Of a DNA stretch of 64,000 bases, positions 11,336-22,077 are shown one piece after another. The stretch covers positions 2,852,001-2,916,000 of the forward strand of contig JAGMUV010000006.1 of assembly GCA_020744425.1 (NCBI GenBank), in the 5' to 3' direction. Made by a program: the position numbers and the translations under genes. Below the pieces are notes generated by a model, which saw nothing but the letters and a program-made list of their open reading frames with translations, made no database searches and was not told where the DNA came from. This DNA comes from Dactylonectria macrodidyma (lineage: Eukaryota > Ascomycota > Sordariomycetes > Hypocreales > Nectriaceae). Position 1 is the stretch's first letter. The number at the start of each line of letters is the position of its first letter.

Positions 11336-14300
11336 ATGAGAACCTCTCTCTTTTGCGCCCTTCAGGGCGCCCTCGGGGCTGTTGCCTGGGAGTCTTTATC
11401 CCACTTCAAGTATGAAGGTCAACGTGGTGATTGCAAGTCACTCGACGGGTGCGGCAAAGCTGGCAAGGGAAATTGGGTTCCTGATCCATCGACCCTTGTC
11501 TTACCTCACGACGGCTATCATCACGGCCGCTGCTGGGATCTTTGTGTCGGCAATTCTCGCTGTAGACCGCAAGATGCCTTGGGAAAGGTCTGCTTCGATT
11601 TCAAGGATGATGGCCTCGTCTTCAACTTCCCCACCATCGATCGCTACAAGTACGAGGATGTGAGCGTTCACATCCAGCGTGAAGCGCCCCCCACCAGCCA
11701 CTCCCCTGTCTACAACATCAAGGGAGGTCACTGCATCCCCTCCAAGGATTGCAAGGAGGTCAAATGCCACGCTCCTTACTTCTCCCTGACCGATGGAGGC
11801 TCTTACAAGGAGATGTGCCCCATTAACGGGGATGGATCTTGGGTCTTCTACATCCAGATCAAGGTCATTATTGCACACGGCCACAAGAAGTACGAGCTTC
11901 ACAGCCGTGGCGTCAAGCCCGATGTTTGCTGGTTCTCTCTCAGCTACTGCTGCACCGAGTGCCCCGACTGCAAAGTCGAGTACGTTACACAAATTGCCAT
12001 TCCCGCCTGTCTCTTCGACAAGTCTAACCAAGCCTCTAGTTGCCATCACAAGCCTTGCCACAAGCCGAAGCCCATTCCGTATGTTGAGCGACTCAACGCT
12101 GCGAGTGGTTGAAAGAAGTAAACTGACATTTTATCTAGGTGCCACGACGAGGAGTGCCACAAGAAGCTGAAGACCACTCCGTATGTTAAACACCTCACAC
12201 CCTGAGTGGTAGAGTAAAGGAGACTGACGGTTTCTTAGTTGCCACGACAAGGAGTGCCCTCATAAGCATCCTCACCACCACCACCACGAGCATCATCACT
12301 ATGAGCACCACGGACACGGCCATCACGGACACGGACACGGACACGGCCATAAACACCATGGACATCACGTACATGGACACCACGGATACCATTCCAAGAG
12401 ACTTCCCGATCCCGCCACGATCGAACCCCGTGGCCCGGCTGTTGTCGAGACTCGGGACCCAGCCGTCATCGAAAGCCGGGATCCGTACAGTTACCACAGG
12501 CACAACGACTACCACCAGCACAGCTACGGCCATGAGATTCACTATGGCCTTCCCCACCATCACGAATGCGGCCCTGGAGACTCGGCTTGCAGACTTAAGT
12601 GGGAATGCGCTCACGGAAAATGGCACCCTAGCTGCCATCGTGTGCACAGCCACGGCCACGGTCACGGTCACGGCCACGGCCACGCAGGTACTCACAACCA
12701 TTTCCATTGCCACACGGATAGTTGCAAAGACAAGCACCACCACGAGTCACACGTCGAAGGCCACCACGGAAAGCATCACGAGCACGGAAAGCATCACGAG
12801 CACGGAAAGCATCACGAGCACGGAAAGCATCACGAGCACGGAAAGCATCACGAACACGGAAAGCATCACGAGCACGGAAAGCATCACGAGCACGGAAAGC
12901 ATCACGAGCAAGCAAAGCACCACGGCCATCATAGCCGGCACGGAAGCCAAGAGGACCATCACAGAATTCACTCTGACGGTAAACTGCACGTTATCGAAGT
13001 CCACCAGCACAACACCTGCAGTCACGATGACAAGTTTGACTCCCACGATGACCGTACCAACTCCATCACGAACGATGTCAAGAGCGACAACAAGAACGAT
13101 ATCACAAGCACCACCACCAGCTCCAGCACCGCCAACAACGCGAACACCAACAAGCAAGTTGACCATGACGCCAAGCCTAAGTCGCACGGCATCGACATCT
13201 CTCTTGATACCAAGGCAGCGAAGCATCACGAGACCGGAGCCAAGTCCCATGGCATTGACATCGGAGCTAAAGCACCCGGTGTCGACATTACAGCCAAATC
13301 CCATGGCGTTGACACCGGAGCTAAGTCTGACACCGGAGCCAAGCACGCCTCGGCGGCTACAGACTCGCACTTAGACACCTCAACTGCAGGAAAGGCTGCT
13401 GGCACTGCAGGGAAAGCTGCTGACACTGCAGGAAAAGCTGCCGACTCGCAATCTGTCACTGAAACTGCTGGCAAAACTGCTGGCAAAACTGCAGGCAAGG
13501 CTGCCGACTCGCACTTCGACACCTCAACTGCAGGAAAAGCTGCCGACTCGCAATCTGTCACTAATACTGCTGGTAAAACTGCAGGCAAGGCTGCCGACTC
13601 GCAATCTGTCACTGAAACTGCTGGCAAAACTGCAGGCAAGGCTGCTGACTCGCAATCTGTCACTGAAACTGCTGGCAAAACTGCAGGCAAGGCTGCCGAC
13701 TCGAACTTCGACACCTCAACTGCAGGAAAAGCTGCTGACTCGCAATCTGAAACTGCTGGAAAAACTGCAGGCAAAGCAGCCGATTCGCACGGAAAAACTT
13801 CTACTCCTAGCCTCAAGAAGAGAATCGATCCCCGAGACAAGTACTACAACGGCAGGAAGCCCGATTGCCACGGGACGCTGGTTGATGCCTATGGTGTCGA
13901 CAGCCACTCTCATGCTCTGGCCGACCTAGCCTATACCACTCACCCCCACACGTGCCACCATCACCCCGGCTACTACAGCAAGTATAGCTACACAGACCTC
14001 AAGCACGGCGTCTCCGGCGTCTTGAAGCATGGCCACAAGAAGTACGGACACTTCTTCGTCGAGCTCGACGGCCACGACATCATTGTGGGCGTTGACGTCA
14101 AGGACAAGCACCACTACGTCGCCACCGAGGTCGCCGTCTTCATTGGCTGCGACGGCGGCTGCGATGACGCGAGCGGTTCCAACATCTGCCTTCCCGAGAC
14201 CTACAAGACTCTGGCGGTTGAGGAGAAGGGCCTCAACAAGGAGTTCGCCTTTGCCATCAAGGACGAGTTCAAGTGCCACGGCGACTACTTCTTCGCCATC

Positions 14301-14366
14301 TACGTCGAGATCTGCGTCGGAGGCGACCGCAACAAGTGCTACACTTGCAAGAGCCACTACTACTAG
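11336..14366 (+). CDS. Secreted His/Cys-rich mosaic repeat protein, four exons
   Basis: Inferred exons are 11336-11979, 12040-12078, 12139-12180 and 12239-14366 (950 aa); all junctions keep phase 2 and the frame stays open. Residues 1-17 look like a signal peptide. Residues 18-214 form a Cys-containing domain. Exons 2 and 3 and the start of exon 4 each encode a CHxxxCH-like unit (CHHKPCHK, CHDEECHK, CHDKECPH). Then come HG-rich runs, eight GKHHEH hexapeptides (about 419-466), an Asn/Thr/Lys linker, and AGKTAGKAADSQSVTE-type repeats (about 620-760). A C-terminal Cys-rich domain (about 775-950) ends at CYTCKSHYY. His and Cys density suggests metal binding at the cell surface or outside the cell; that is inference. 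I do not recognise the end domains. Confidence 0.82.
12040..12238 (+). repeat. Duplicated mini-exon plus intron units
   Basis: Two consecutive exon-intron units (12040-12138 and 12139-12238) resemble each other in both parts. The 39-nt and 42-nt exons both encode a Cys-His unit and share phase. The 60-nt and 58-nt introns both begin GTATGTT, share a gagtggt block and an actgac branch-like block, and end in TAG. Exon 4 opens with a third copy of the coding unit. Confidence 0.75.
12768..12911 (+). repeat. 8 x 18-bp in-frame tandem repeat (GKHHEH)
   Basis: Eight head-to-tail copies of GGAAAGCATCACGAGCAC, each coding Gly-Lys-His-His-Glu-His. The fifth copy has a silent change and the last two bases of the array diverge (His to Gln). 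The 18-bp period keeps frame whatever the copy number. Confidence 0.95.
13378..13795 (+). repeat. In-frame AGK/ADSQSVTE repeat array
   Basis: This is an imperfect tandem array within exon 4. It alternates units coding TAGKAADSQSVTE and TAGKTAGKAADSHFD/NFD. Near-identical 60-90 bp blocks recur, for example ctgccgactcgcaatctgtc. It produces an Ala/Gly/Lys/Thr-rich, probably unstructured or helical spacer. Confidence 0.85.
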
Positions 14367-14508
14367 ATTGTGGGCTCTCACAAGAGGGGAAGAGTAGATA
14401 GAAAAGGTAACGAAAAGTCACGGCACGTCAACCGTTGAACAGTTGCACCGCATAACCCCAGGGTAGGACCAGGAGGTTCTCGGGACCACGGGCAACAAGT
14501 AAAAGGGA

Positions 14509-15150
14509 TTACAGTACCAATTCATCATTCTCAGATAGTCGATCCTTAAATAAAAGTACTATGTTTCCCAAACCTGGCTTTGCGAATGGCTGTGAATGAC
14601 GTTTACCGGCGGAAGTCGCAAACTTGTAGTTCAAAATAGCCCAAGCTTGAGGTTCATCTTGAGCCTTCATCTGGCTCTTCATGGTATTCCTAGAACAAGA
14701 AAATAAACAAGAGGTTAGCACATCAATTCTAATAAAAAGTCTTAGGCGCATACCAGTAATCACGCGTGTCCTCGGGATTCTCGCGGACGAGATCCCAGAA
14801 AATGAATCGAGGCTTCCATTTCCAGTTGAGCTCGCCAGGATCAGAATTGCTGCTAATTCTTCCCAAGCCGGTCGTCTGTGCGGCAAAGGTATCTGACCCA
14901 ACGCCTACTGCCGTGAGTCAACCGCGATACCGGTGCTGAGAGGCTTCTATTGCACTGACAAATGGCGGGGCACGGGGTTTGACACGTCGGTCAGTCCCTC
15001 GCCCTTGTTGAGCAGAAGGATTGCTTCTCTGTGAGCTGGATCAAGGGGAAAGGGTAGAGGGCTGACATTGGCAATGTGGCTTCCTTCCACATGGTGTCCC
15101 TCGTGCGTGAAGGATGGATAGGGGATCTCCAGGCTCCTGAGGACACATCC
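14509..15150 (-). pseudogene. Possible 3' part of a decayed or unrecognised spliced gene
   Basis: On the minus strand a GTATGC donor (ending exon sequence at 14754) and a TTCTAG acceptor join GAYTAYTG to GAATACC at 14689. The join gives a continuous frame ending ...NPEDTRDYW-NTMKSQMKAQDE... and a stop at 14509. Further upstream a CAG-preceded block at about 15140-14990 is open in one frame (SHIANVSPLPFPLDPAHREA), but I could not connect it to the downstream exon without a phase break. No start codon region is visible before the neighbouring aminopeptidase gene. It may be a truncated relic or a gene whose exons I mis-joined. Family not recognised. Confidence 0.3.
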
Positions 15151-15332
15151 ACAAATTGCATGTAAATACCAATTACGAGACCACGATTATTCTGATCATT
15201 TTCAGGAAAGGCGATTTTGATCGTCCTCTCATCATACTATATCCATTTCACCTCATAGATAGATTAAGCATCATCATATCCCGCCACGCTTTTTGACAGA
15301 AACTCCTCCTCTCCATTTTATAGTTTACAGAG

Positions 15333-18300
15333 TCACAAGTACCCATTAGCTCCAAGCCACTCCTTGAGGGCTGCGGAGTCACGCTCGCGGTAGGCAGCCC
15401 TTCCACGAATCTTGTCCTTGATCGTGCCAAGAGTGCGATCAAACGCCTTGGTATCCTTGTCCTTCATGAATTCCTCAATGTCAGCAACGGCTTCGAGCGA
15501 GGTAAAGCGGCTGAGACTGAGGTTCATGTATCGGTCGACAACGACGGGGTTGCCAAGCTTAGCAATGACAGCGTCCCAGTTGGCCTTCATAAACTCCCAC
15601 TGGAGCGGGCGGCCAATAACGTTGACTGCCACAGAGCCACCGAGGACGTGCATGTCGCCACTAGGGACTGAGTTGTTTGGGGGGGACTCGTTAAAGGCAA
15701 AGGGGATGATCTCAGTCTTGAGGAGCTCGGCATCCTTGACGGTGCCGAGAACGCTCAGAGAGAAGAGCTTGCCATCAATCGACTTAGTGTTGAACCACTC
15801 CTTCTTCAGAATGTCCACGGTGCGGGCAGGCTCCTTGTTCAGACCGGCGCGCCAGACGGCGACACGCAGGGAAGGGTTAATGGGGTTGGCCTCGGGGTCC
15901 TCGACCCAGGCGTTGAATCGCTTGTAAGCCTCCTCGACAACCCTGCGAAAGTTAGCTACCAGTCATGTAGAGGTAAATATGGAGATCTTACTCGGGGTGC
16001 CCACTAGCCACGGCACTACCAATGAGCTCCTTTCTGAGGATACCAGTAAGGTAGTCCTCATTCTCGGGGAACTCCCAGCCGATTTCCTTGACCTTGTCGT
16101 TGACAAGCTTAAGGGTAAACTGGTCCAGACCCTTCTTGAGGGTCTCATCCTCGCCAAAGACGGACTTGACCTGACCAATGGAGTCGAGGACCTGGCGCCA
16201 GACCAGGGTGTGGGTCTCGTTTCCGAAGCCCTGGAGGAAGGTGAGCAGAGCGGAGGTAGTGCCGTTGCCGGCAAAGGCAAGGTCGCCAGTGGAGCCGATA
16301 ATAGCAATCTTGTCCTCGGTGGAGAGCTTGTCAAGCTGGTTGCTCAGCTTAGCCAGTCGCTCAGGGGGGTAGTTGACACGGTAGAAGCCGGTAGCACCGC
16401 TGTTGAGCTTGTAGAAATCATCATCGATGCCCTCGATGGTGTCCTCCTTGCTAGTCAGGGACAGGGAGGCGATACCAGCCTCGCCCTTCTTACCCTCCAG
16501 ACCCAGAGGCACCCACCAAGTGGTGGTGTCGTCCTCGGGCTTGACGTCGCCAGTTGACAGGAAGCGAGACTGCTTAATGGAGATCTGGCCAGGCTCCTCG
16601 GTAACGGTCACGACGGGGTGACCAATCTTGGAGATCCAGGGGTGCATGAGCTCGTTGACGTCCTTGCCCGAAGCCTCGCCAAGAGCGTGCCACAGAGCAG
16701 TCGTCTTGGCGTTTCCGTAGGCGTGGGCCTTGAGGTAGTTGGAGACACCTTTGAGGAAAGTCTCGACGCCAAGGTGGTTGGCAAGCATGCGGATAGCGGA
16801 GCAACCCTTGAGGTAGCTGATGGAGTCGAAGATTTGGTTGACGTCAAGGGCGTCACGGACGGGGACGTGAATAGGGTGGCTGGCTCGGATACCGTCAAGG
16901 CGGAAAGCAGCCTCCATACCCTCATTGACGAACTGGGACCAGACCTGCCAGTCGGGGTGCAGGTGGTCAACAGCGTGCCAACCGACCCAAGTGGCGAAAC
17001 CCTCGTTGAGCCAGAGCTCATCCCACCAGTCCATGGTGACAAGGTTGCCGAACCATTGGTGAGCAAGCTCGTGGGCGACGACGTAGGCGACCGAGTTCTT
17101 GAATCGAGGGTCAGAGGACTTGTCATCGTAGAGGACCTGGGTAGTGCGGTAGGTGACGAGACCCCAGTTCTCCATGGCACCGTGGGTGAACTCGTGGACG
17201 GCGATGAGGTCGGACTTGGGCAGAGGATAGTCGATGTCAAAGATTTCGGAAAAGAAGTCGATGATCTTGGGGGCGTGCTGAAGAGCCCACTGACCCTGCT
17301 CCTTGAGGCCACGAGTAGTGTAGACACGGACGGGTATCTGCTTGCCGTTATACTTGCGATCGGTAAAGGCTTCGATGTACTCAAAGTCACCGATAGCCCA
17401 GGCCAGCAGGTAGGTGCTCATGACGGGAGAGGTATCAAAGCTAACGACTTGCCAGCCTTCCTTGGACGGGCGAGACTCCTTGACAGGCATGTTGCTGAGG
17501 GCGACCTGGTCATTGGGAATCTCAACCTCGAGGTCAAAGGTGGCCTTCAGGTTAGGCTCATCAAAGCAGGGGAACGCACGGCGAGCATCGCAAGCCTCGA
17601 ACTGTGTGCTGAGCATGTAGTGCCACTCTTCGTCGCGGGGGACCGAAGCGGCGGGTTCCTCGGTGGGCTTATACTTGCTGCGGTAGAAACCGGCCATCTC
17701 GTTGTTCATGATACCCTCGAAGGCGATGGTAATGGCAGCCTTGCTGGCAACGGGCAGCTCCTCGTCGAAGACGATGGTGGCACGCTGAGCTTTTTCATCG
17801 TAGGTAATAGTGGTGGACTCGAGAGTCTTGGAGTCGACGGTGACCTTGGCGGTGGAGAGCTTGAGCTCGAGGGCGTTGACGACGAGTTCCTTGGTGGGCT
17901 TTACGATTTCCGAGTTGATGCTGCACGAGAGGAGGGGTCAGATTTGGGAAGCGGGGGTGGGTGCACTGAACCAGGTTCAGACAAAGGGACTCGACGTACG
18001 TGACGGTTCCCTGGTAGGTCCACGCCTTGAAGTCCAGGTCCTTCAGGGACAGAAAGTAGTTGTTGGGCTTGACATTATCGGGGAGGACGTCGCGGTCATC
18101 CATCTTGAGGTTGCGGGCAAGTCGAGCCTGGTGGGAGCAGAAGCGGCGGGGAATGTGGGGGACGAAGCTGTTGATGCTCCCGGCGTCAGTCTGGAAGCGT
18201 CAAAGGCGAGGTGGGGTTGAGGGTGGGACTCGCAGCTCCAGGCAGGCGAGAAAGAAGGACAAAGGGTGATGGAATTGAGATGGAGAATGCAGAATGGAGG

Positions 18301-18870
18301 AGGTTAGAGGATGTTTATGGATGGGAAGTGGTGAAGGAAGCAGTTGAGCGGAGGGCGAAGCGGGTTGTGACGTGACGTGATAAGCCGACGTAGTGGAGAG
18401 CAGAGCTGGGGGGAGCTCGTTGGCCCACCGCGGGGTCGAATGGGCAAAAGTTCCCAATGGGGAGCTGTGACCAAACGTGTGCACCTGCCCCATCGCCCTC
18501 TCCTCCTTCCCTCCCTTGCATTCTTTCCCTTCCCCTCCCTAAACCAATCCCGGGAAAAGCGGCGCTAACAAAATACGTACCTCCGAGCGCCGACCCGCCT
18601 CGACTGCTTGGTCACCTCACGGCTGCGGCCCGGGGTCTCGGCCAATGACGGCGACGAGGCGACGCTTCCCGTTGTCGCAAACCCTCTGCTGAGGCTGAAG
18701 CTATTGTTGTTGATGAAGCCGCTGGCGATGCGCGTCCTCGGCAAGGCTGTCGTCGCCGCGACGCCCAAAACACCACCACCAACGCCCCGTGCAACCGGCA
18801 GCCCGGCCAAGAAGCTCCACTGCCGCTGGGCCAGCTGCCGCATCAGGCCGTTGGACCACGAGCAAGACAT
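15333..18870 (-). CDS. M1 family zinc aminopeptidase (Ape2/Aap1-like)
   Basis: The secure exons are 18190-18000, 17920-15992 and 15942-15333. Counting from the ATG at 18103 (MDDRDVLPDN) they give 880 aa, the normal size for yeast Ape2/Aap1 and puromycin-sensitive aminopeptidases. Motifs numbered from that ATG are the exopeptidase GAMEN at 282-286 and the zinc site HELAH at 318-322 with the third ligand Glu341 (HEXXH-X18-E). The C-terminal ERAP1-like helical domain follows and ends at GANGYL. It trims N-terminal residues from peptides. A further upstream exon is likely at 18870-18581: an Arg/Ser-rich, acid-poor leader starting MSCSWSNGLM, like a mitochondrial presequence. Its best donor (AG|GTACGT) is out of phase with exon 2, so the true N-terminus is unresolved; 18103 is the conservative start. 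Confidence 0.93.
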
Positions 18871-20307
18871 GATCTCTTTTTCTTTCCCGTCGGCCTTGCG
18901 ACTTCCACTGGGGGCGCCCCCCTTTCTTCAGTCGCAATCAGGCAGGTCCCCTTCGGCTTGTGGGCAGTGTTCAGTGGGAGGTGGCGCGGAAAAAAGAAGG
19001 GTCTTTTGGTTTTTCGGTGCTTCTTAGCCCGCTCGCATCTCCATCCAGAGGCACCTTTGTTTAGTGTGTCGTTTGTCCTGGGTCGAACGGAATTATACGT
19101 GAGGAAAAATTCTTTGGCCTGGCCGGGGTGTTGAGGCTCAGATGCCGCCTCTCCCGTCTTTGGCCGCCGCCAAGCGAAGTGACACGGGCCGTGTGAATTG
19201 TGTCCGATTACTGTAGCTTTGCACCGTATCTCATACGAGCGTCGACCTTCCGTACTGGCACCACGAATCCATATGAGCGATATCTTAGGTAAAAGTTTGA
19301 TCATCTATCGCAGCTGTTTCCTGGGTTGCATCGAAAGAACATGCTGTATTGGGCCTGAACTCGAACATCACCATCCCATTGCATGGTTTCTCATACTCCA
19401 AACCTACCCTATACTATCGAGGATAAGCGTCGTTCAAACATCGCGGATGTTCCATTGCTTATATTACTGATGTTTCATCAGAATTTGATCCAATCAATTT
19501 AAGTTTACGGGATTGATTAACGGAAACCTATTGGAGTTGGACATTAATCGTTGGCCGTTGATCGTTGGCCGTTGGCCGTTAGCCCATGTGGTTTAACACA
19601 CTATCGACCAAGTCGTGTTACTTCCGGCCTGCTCATGTCGTACAGATTTTGATCAATTGACTGTGAGACACACTGACAAAACCATAACTAGCCCCTGTTG
19701 ATTGGTTAGCTAAGTTAACATTACAGTGGAATTCATGGAACCTGAGTTTCTAATAGCCGCAGAAACTAATGCATCAAGCCGGTTTCTGTATCACCCGACA
19801 ATGAGGCACCTTGCCTTCAGCACGGGACTCTAAAGTCTCAAGACTCCACGCTCAAAGACATGCCGACGTAGGAAACTCGGAAAATCACTTAAACACAGAC
19901 ATTGGCCTGTAACACGGGAAGGAAATACCCGGAATACAGGGTCAACGGTGCGCCATTCAACTTAGTCTGGCGAATAGAGTATGCAGATTCGCAATTAGCC
20001 GTCTGCAACTCGCCTATGGAGATCATTTCTGGCAACACACATCTGCCTATCCAGGTACTCAAGTTGCACATGGCGAAACCAGAAAGACACAACTGGCGTG
20101 TCCTTCTTTTTATTTAAGCCCTACATCCCCCGCTCTCTTCAGGCTTTCTTGTTCCATTCAACACTCCTTTTCTTTTTACTATATCTGCCACCTTTATATT
20201 ATACGTAACGCCAACGGGAAAAAGTCACGCAGGCGCTCTTTGATTCCCGCGCTGAATCGTGCCTTGTATCAACGGCTTGCTACTCTACGGAACCATCGCT
20301 TGGCTCA
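18871..20307. other. Intergenic, gene-poor
   Basis: No coding region is supported. Near 19550-19583 there is a short degenerate GTTGGCC repeat run. A TATTTAAG box at about 20109-20116 followed by a CT-rich tract (20130-20180) looks like the promoter of the spliced unit that begins at 20308. Confidence 0.4.
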
Positions 20308-21325
20308 TGAAGGGTTGCCGCGCGTAAGTTCTCTGGTTGTTTGTGCTCGAATCCTCGCTAACTCGTAACAGTGTCGGTGGCCTCGTGGAAGGTGACTCTG
20401 ACGATTTCGACGTTCTCTACGCCCACACCGTTGGTCTGCTGTTACCCGGGGTGCTCGACCACCCTACAACACGAACCACTGGTGTCCGGCGGATGATGTG
20501 CGTATCAAATACGACGCTTCACCTCCGCCCTTACTTTTACACCACCTATATTTCGCTCCCTATTACAGTCGTGATTAAAACACGCCACAACACAAGTATC
20601 GAAGCAAATGGTCTTAACGCGACCAAGCACCCGTCGAATTGCTGCTGGTTACCCTCATATGGAAACAGGTCCAAGTGTCCTGCGGGTGTTGCTGTCTCAG
20701 CTGGTTGGTGGAGTCCCAACTGGATTGGGCTCTCATTGGGAGATCTTGCCTGGAAGTATGGAGGCAGCAGATGGCCATCACAGTATAAGGTGGAGTTCCC
20801 TTCACGCCTGCTATTCCGCATACTTCATAACCTTGTTATCCCCAACATGAAACGATGGGTTGATAAGAGGACGGCTCCGAGCTCTTGTTCCCAGCCGGAT
20901 GCTGCAAGACACTCCCGACAACATTTCTTCGGTTGTTACTATATATACCACATCGTCCCGGAACTAAACTGCATCATGGTCATTCCGCATTATACCTCAA
21001 CAAAGTCTTTTCCCTGAGCCGACTGGGAGTCTCACTTGGAGTAACTTCGTTGCCCTCGATTGGGCTGCGAGCATTCTGATGCCGTCGTGAGTTCTGTGCC
21101 AATGTCTTATCAAATCCGTGGCTGACCGCTTTGCTTTCTAGGACGTTGACGTTGACGCGTTCATGGCTTGCATCCGGCGGTGCCTTCGCCCAGTGGGGCC
21201 TAGAACAGGGAGTTGTTCAGCCGTCGGGACAGGATGACCCTAGAAACTCCAACTCTGTCGATTCTAGCCCTGATGACCTAGCCAAAGCAGAACTATCTGA
21301 AATGGAGGGGGTGTCCACTACATAG
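20308..21325 (+). pseudogene. Spliced unit with strong fungal introns but broken middle frame
   Basis: ATG at 20308 opens a 17-nt coding exon. It is followed by a textbook intron (GTAAGT donor, GCTAAC branch, AACAG acceptor at about 20370) and a frame reading AVGGLVEGDSDDFDVLYAHT. Near the 3' end, GTGAGT at about 21086, a GCTGACC branch and TTTCTAG at about 21142 join ...DWAASILMPS to TLTLTRSWLASGG..., ending at a TAG at 21323-21325. Between them, one frame is protein-like (about 20608-20990) but contains a TGA and a TAA. I could not place introns that remove both. It is either a real gene with splicing I cannot resolve or a decaying gene. No family recognised. Confidence 0.35.
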
Positions 21326-22077
21326 GAAAAGGCTGGCTTCATCCTCTACGAAGTTCTGCCGGGTCCGGCATCTATCATGACTTCGATGTCGATCAGATGG
21401 CCTAGGTGCGAGGTTGTTCTACTACGCTCTAATGCCGCCTGAGCGAAGTTGGCTATAATATGAGCGATATAGCAGAGAGATGGCTCTAATATCTATCGAA
21501 ATTTCCTATACATTCACCAAATTCCTCAGCGCCCATCCTACCACGGAAGTTTATAGCCCTAGAAAATGGGCAGGCCAAGAATGTCGGCCCAGATCCACTT
21601 ACATCGCATCTTGGGCGAAGTGGACGTTATCACAACATCCCCAGCTAACTGTCCACGATACATCATGAAGCGTCGAAGCTCATCTGAAAGGATCTCGATG
21701 CATGACCGTCAGACTTGAGGCAAAACGGCGTCCGCCATTCGCATCGCCCTAGAAGCTCGTCACGCCCTTCGTTGCAAACCAGCCCGCCCGCTTTGCTTCT
21801 ATGCATGTCTGACTATGGACTAGACACTGGTAGTGCGCGATGAGGTTTTACCTCCCTACACAAGAACAAGGAATACGACGCAATACGACGCAATACGACG
21901 CAATACGACGCAATGAATCAAAGCTATGGGTCGGCTCACCTAGAACTCTGCTATTTCTGCTGCCGATCTGCCGTAGTACATGGAAAAGCAACAAGACGCT
22001 AACATACTGGTCTTTATTGAACCGTCAACTCTAACAGATGCCGTGTATTTTACAACTACTTTCCATTACATCCACTC
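21326..22077. other. Intergenic, with short tandem repeat
   Basis: No gene is supported between the spliced unit ending at 21325 and the 3' end of the palA-like gene. The only notable structure is the CAATACGACG tandem run listed separately. Confidence 0.4.
21872..21914. repeat. 4-copy 10-bp tandem repeat (CAATACGACG)
   Basis: Four head-to-tail copies of AATACGACG(C) in non-coding DNA between the broken spliced unit and the palA-like gene. It is a simple microsatellite-like array. Confidence 0.9.

Noticed and set aside
12768..12911. CRISPR-like array
   Set aside because: The 18-bp units are contiguous without spacers, lie in a coding frame, and the genome is eukaryotic.
12747..13840. Long Val/Leu- or Ser/Ala-rich minus-strand frames over the His-rich gene
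   Set aside because: They are antisense translations of in-frame tandem repeats, so they stay open automatically.
16618..18003. 461-codon plus-strand open frame
   Set aside because: It is fully antisense to the M1 aminopeptidase exons. The open frame follows from codon bias in the real gene and includes its intron; no family motif is visible.
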